A DNA stretch of 64,000 bases from contig NZ_SOCT01000003.1 in assembly GCF_004364435.1 (NCBI RefSeq), positions 248,001-312,000 of the forward strand, in the 5' to 3' direction. Source of the stretch: Pseudomonas sp. LP_7_YM (GTDB taxonomy: Bacteria; Pseudomonadota; Gammaproteobacteria; Pseudomonadales; Pseudomonadaceae). The position numbers and the translations under genes are program-made. This document shows positions 61,014 through 64,000 of this stretch, in pieces. Below the pieces are notes generated by a model. The model was not told the DNA's origin and did not search any database. It saw nothing but the letters and a program-made list of their open reading frames with translations. Numbering within the stretch: position 1 is the stretch's first letter; each line of letters opens with the position of its first letter.

Positions 61014-63671
61014 TCACAACGCCTGCTCCATTTCAGTCTGCGGCTGGGCCTGCAAAGGCAGGTGCAGGCTGATGCAGGTGCCGCGCCCTTCGATGCCGTC
61101 CGCCACGCTGATCCGGCCGCCATGGGCGCCGATCATGCCCTGACAGATCGCCAGCCCCAGGCCGGTGCCCTGCCCGCCCCGATCACCGCGAGCGGCGGTA
61201 TAGAACATGTCGAAGATCTTCTCCCGTTCGGCCTGGGGGATGCCCGGCCCCTCGTCGCTCACGGCGAACAGCAGTTCATCGGCACAGGCTTGCACCTGAA
61301 TCTGCAACCGCCCGTGCACCGGCGAGAATCGCGCGGCATTCTCGACCACGTTGATCAGCGCCTGCTCGATCAAGGCGGCGTGTACGTACAGCAATGGCAG
61401 ATCCGCAGGCAGCTGGGTGCTGACCTGCAGTGGCGTCAGCACCGCACGCAAGCGGTTGAGCGTACTGCCGACGATGTCCCCCGGCGAGACCCAGTCCCGC
61501 GCCAGCTTGAGCGCGCCATGGCCCAGACGCGTCATGTCCAGCAGGTTCTGAATGTAGCGATCCAGACGCTCGGCTTCATCGCGCGTGCCTTCCAGCAGCT
61601 CGCGGCGGTCGTCCAGCGGTATCGCTTCGCCCAGCGCCAGCAAGCTGTCGATGCTGCCGCGCATGGCCGTCAGCGGAGTGCGCAAATCGTGGGACACCGA
61701 GGCCAGCAACGCGCTGCGCAATTGCTCGGTCTCGCCATGCAGGCGCGCCGCTTCCAGATCCTCAGCCAGTCGCGCCCGCGCCAGTGCCTGGGCCAGGGGC
61801 TGACTGAGCGCCGTCAGCAAGCGCCTGCGCTGGGCACTGAAATGCTGACCCTGTCGCGGCCTGACGCCGAGCATCGCCAACGGCGCGTCATCAACCCACA
61901 GCGGCAACCACCACCAACTGCCCGACGGCAGCGTGCCAGTGCCTTTGCCAGCCGGCTGCGCGTGTTGCCAGGCCCAATCGGCGGCGGCTCGCTCGTACTC
62001 GGTAAATGCCTGCGCCGCGCCGACTTCCACCTTCCAGCCTTGTTGCGGGTCGTTGTCGAGGATGCAGATCTGCAACTCGCTCCAGCCCGCCAGGTGATGA
62101 TCGGCTGCGCTGAGAACAGCCTGGCGGTCGGTAGCTGCGGTAAGACGTTTCGACAGTTCGAGCAGTTCGCTGGTTTCCTGCTGGGTGTCACGCAACGCCT
62201 GCATCTGGCGACGCTGGCGTGCAGCGAGATTGCCGGTCAGTGCGGCCATCATCAGGAAGAACAGCAGGGTCAGCACGTCTTCTTCGCGCTGAATGCTTAA
62301 GGAGAAATTCGGCGGAATGAACAGAAAGTCATAGGCCAGAAACGACAGCACCGAGCAGACCATCGCCGGGCCCACACTGCTGCGTACGGCCACCAGCAAC
62401 ACCGCCGCCAGAAACACCAGCGAAATGTTGGGCAACGCCAGTACGCTGGAGACCGCCCAGGCCAGTGCACTGGCACCTGTTGTCGCCACCACCGCCAGCA
62501 GGTAATCGAACCATCGCCACGTGCGCGGGGTGGTCGAGCGCGGCTGAGCGGGATGCGCCTCGCTGTCGAGAACGTTGATCTCAAGCCCATGGACGTTGCG
62601 CAACAGCCGCGACGCCAGACCGCCGCCGAACCTCCGGCGCCACAGCGACGGCCTCGACTGGCCCACCAGCACCAGACTGGCACGCCGCTCGGCAGCATGT
62701 TGAATCAGGGTTTTAGCCACTTCAGGCGCCCGCAGCAGCACCACTTCGCCGCCCAGGCGTTCGGCCAGTTGCTGGGCGGTTTGCAGTCGGCCACGCGTGC
62801 GCTCGTCGACGAAGCGGCCAGTATCGATGTGCACCAGACTCCACGGCAGGTGTCTGCGCTGTGCAACCCGACTGGCGTGCCGCACCAGACGCTCGGCCTG
62901 GGCATCGCCATCGATGCCCACCAGCAATCGCCCGCGCACCGCAGGCGCGGCTTGACCCAGTTGCCTGTAGCCCAGCGCCAGATCGTTATCCACCTGTGCG
63001 GCGGCGGTCTGCATCGCCAGTTCGCGCAATGCGGTCAGGTTGGTCTGAGTGAAGAAAGCATCAATGGCCGCCCTTGCCTGCTCGGGCACATACACCTTGC
63101 CGTCGCGCAGACGCTCCAACAGCTCGCGAGGCGGCAGGTCGATCAGCACCAGTTCGTAGGCCTCCTGCAATACCCAGTCGGGCAGGGTTTCGCGCACCTG
63201 CACGCCGGTGATGCCGCGCACCTGATCGTTGAGACTTTCCAGATGCTGGACGTTGACCGTGGTGTAGACGTCAATCCCCGCTGACAGCAGTTCCTGAATA
63301 TCCTGCCAGCGCTTGGCGTGACGACTGCCCGGGGCGTTGCTGTGGGCCAGTTCGTCGACCAGCACCAGTTTCGGTCGGGCGCCGAGCAGGCCGTCGAGGT
63401 CCATTTCCTCGAGCATGACGCCGCGGTATTCGGAACGCAGCATGGGTTGCTGCGCCAACCCGCCGAGCAGCGCTTCGGTCTCGGCGCGGCCGTGGGTCTC
63501 GACCACACCGACCCGTAATGCAACGCCCTGACGCATCTGGGCATGAGCGGCCTGCAACATGGCGAAGGTCTTGCCCACGCCCGGTGCAGCGCCAAGGAAG
63601 ACCTTCAACCGACCGCGATCGTCGCGAGGGAGATTGGCCAGCAACGCGTCGGCACGGCTGTCTGAATTCAC
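61014..63671 (-). CDS. kdpD: KdpD potassium sensor histidine kinase
   Basis: Membrane sensor kinase of 885 residues that responds to potassium limitation. The N-terminal KdpD domain has Walker A VFLGAAPGVGKTFAML and KLVLVDELAHSNAPGS, followed by a USP-like domain (about 250-370). Four TM helices lie near 395-490, then a GAF-like region. The His kinase core has SVSHDLRTPLTAMRGSID (phospho-His), NVVENAARFSP, DEGPGIPQAER and GQGTGLGLAICQ. GTG 63671 is chosen because AGGA lies nine bases upstream and gives the length of P. aeruginosa KdpD; an ATG at 63743 would add 24 residues. The ATPase genes kdpFABC are not in the window. Confidence 0.95.
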   Translation of the reverse strand: MNSDSRADALLANLPRDDRGRLKVFLGAAPGVGKTFAMLQAAHAQMRQGVALRVGVVETHGRAETEALLGGLAQQPMLRSEYRGVMLEEMDLDGLLGARPKLVLVDELAHSNAPGSRHAKRWQDIQELLSAGIDVYTTVNVQHLESLNDQVRGITGVQVRETLPDWVLQEAYELVLIDLPPRELLERLRDGKVYVPEQARAAIDAFFTQTNLTALRELAMQTAAAQVDNDLALGYRQLGQAAPAVRGRLLVGIDGDAQAERLVRHASRVAQRRHLPWSLVHIDTGRFVDERTRGRLQTAQQLAERLGGEVVLLRAPEVAKTLIQHAAERRASLVLVGQSRPSLWRRRFGGGLASRLLRNVHGLEINVLDSEAHPAQPRSTTPRTWRWFDYLLAVVATTGASALAWAVSSVLALPNISLVFLAAVLLVAVRSSVGPAMVCSVLSFLAYDFLFIPPNFSLSIQREEDVLTLLFFLMMAALTGNLAARQRRQMQALRDTQQETSELLELSKRLTAATDRQAVLSAADHHLAGWSELQICILDNDPQQGWKVEVGAAQAFTEYERAAADWAWQHAQPAGKGTGTLPSGSWWWLPLWVDDAPLAMLGVRPRQGQHFSAQRRRLLTALSQPLAQALARARLAEDLEAARLHGETEQLRSALLASVSHDLRTPLTAMRGSIDSLLALGEAIPLDDRRELLEGTRDEAERLDRYIQNLLDMTRLGHGALKLARDWVSPGDIVGSTLNRLRAVLTPLQVSTQLPADLPLLYVHAALIEQALINVVENAARFSPVHGRLQIQVQACADELLFAVSDEGPGIPQAEREKIFDMFYTAARGDRGGQGTGLGLAICQGMIGAHGGRISVADGIEGRGTCISLHLPLQAQPQTEMEQAL

Positions 63672-63913
63672 GATGGTTGTCCTGACTGATTGCTCACTTT
63701 TTTCCTGACTTGACTCATAACGACCTGATAGGGCGATCTGCATGGGCCTGACCTAACGCGCGCCTGAGCAAACCGGCTCATAAAAGCTTCGCCGCACACA
63801 CATCCACACCACTTACACAGTATTCGTTCAACCTTGACGGCTCGGCGCTGTATCAGCGTATTGCCGCGTTATTGCGTAGGAGACGCCCGGAGGTTACGAC
63901 GGCAGCAAAAGCG

Positions 63914-63945
63914 GTAGGTCAGGCAAGCATTCATACCTGACCCAC
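63914..63945 (-). terminator. Terminator-like hairpin upstream of kdpD
   Basis: Arms 63914-63923 and 63936-63945 pair at 9 of 10 positions (GTGGGTCAGG with CCTGACCTAC on the minus strand), followed by CGCTTTTG on the minus strand. It could end transcription coming from a gene to the right of the window. Confidence 0.4.
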
Positions 63946-63950
63946 CCTCT

Positions 63951-63972
63951 TTGCGAGCAAGCTTGCTCCCAC
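63951..63972. repeat. Pseudomonas REP-type palindrome
   Basis: TTGCGAGCAAGCTTGCTCCC with following AC contains the perfect 14-base palindrome GAGCAAGCTTGCTC (63955-63968) and the flanking GTGGGAGC of Pseudomonas REP elements on the minus strand. Intergenic location fits. Confidence 0.75.
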
Positions 63973-64000
63973 CGGGTTTATTCATAACGCGGCTTTGCCA

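Larger units (their letters stand above)
63672..64000. other. 329-bp gap upstream of kdpD, reaching window end
   Basis: No gene was found. This stretch holds an inverted repeat (63914-63945) and a REP-type palindrome (63951-63972). The expected kdpC is not directly adjacent to kdpD and must lie beyond the window if present. The kdpD promoter may be in this gap. Confidence 0.5.

Noticed and set aside
1..64000. CRISPR arrays, tRNA or rRNA genes, insertion sequences, prophage
   Set aside because: No regularly spaced direct repeats, no cloverleaf or rRNA sequence, no transposase or integrase reading frames were recognised.

Overview
The window reads as chromosomal DNA of a fluorescent-type Pseudomonas (P. 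syringae / P. fluorescens lineage). The GC content is near 60 percent, genes are tightly packed with many ATGA or TGATG overlaps, and the gene families are typical of pseudomonads: CydP/CydX/YbgE around cytochrome bd, MoxR-DUF58-TgpA, DguC-like and HcnABC-like dehydrogenase genes, and KdpDE. Two degenerate or intact copies of a Pseudomonas-style REP palindrome are present. No tRNA, rRNA, CRISPR array, prophage or insertion sequence was seen, so this is mostly ordinary chromosome carrying metabolic, transport and signalling operons.

Layout: 1-3957 is the end of an RND efflux operon (pump, adaptor, outer-membrane lipoprotein). 4156-5538 is a halovibrin-like lipoprotein. 5831-8969 is a small catabolic cluster (amidohydrolase, MFS transporter, GntR regulator with a likely operator). 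9215-11675 holds a 27-residue membrane peptide, a class A beta-lactamase with a TTG start, a di-Mop molybdate-binding protein and an M24 peptidase-like protein. 12006-15368 is a complete cytochrome bd operon cydP-cydA-cydB-cydX-ybgE behind an Anr/FNR-type box. 15801-18688 is an unusual signalling operon in which a membrane diguanylate cyclase is sandwiched between two periplasmic binding proteins; an orphan intrinsic terminator lies in front of it and a lytic transglycosylase follows on the other strand.

20356-31798 carries tatD, a chemoreceptor, a small membrane protein, a thioesterase, a CHAD protein, the tgpA-DUF58-moxR operon, a small lipoprotein and polB. 31953-42115 has a secreted carboxypeptidase G2-like peptidase, a class III aminotransferase with a divergent LysR gene, a PI-PLC-like protein, an EptA lipid A phosphoethanolamine transferase behind an 11-bp-period direct repeat, an AraC/LysE convergent pair, and an MFS transporter divergent from a LysR gene. 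43399-47138 is pstSCAB without phoU, behind a Pho box.

47549-52701 is a predicted amino- or imino-acid oxidation operon: FAD oxidoreductase, 2Fe-2S subunit, FAD/BFD subunit, RidA and a binding protein, with a divergent LysR gene. 53804-60025 is a sugar or polyol operon: ribose-type ABC ATPase, permease, binding protein, LacI regulator and xylulokinase, with two perfect palindromes in its promoter region. 60260-63671 is kdpDE. The structural kdp genes are not in the window, and a hairpin resembling a terminator lies upstream of kdpD.

I did not find a clear-cut new defence or mobile system. The candidates most worth a second look are the SBP-DGC-SBP operon with its orphan terminator, the oxidase/RidA operon, the eptA upstream repeat, and the tiny membrane peptide next to the beta-lactamase.
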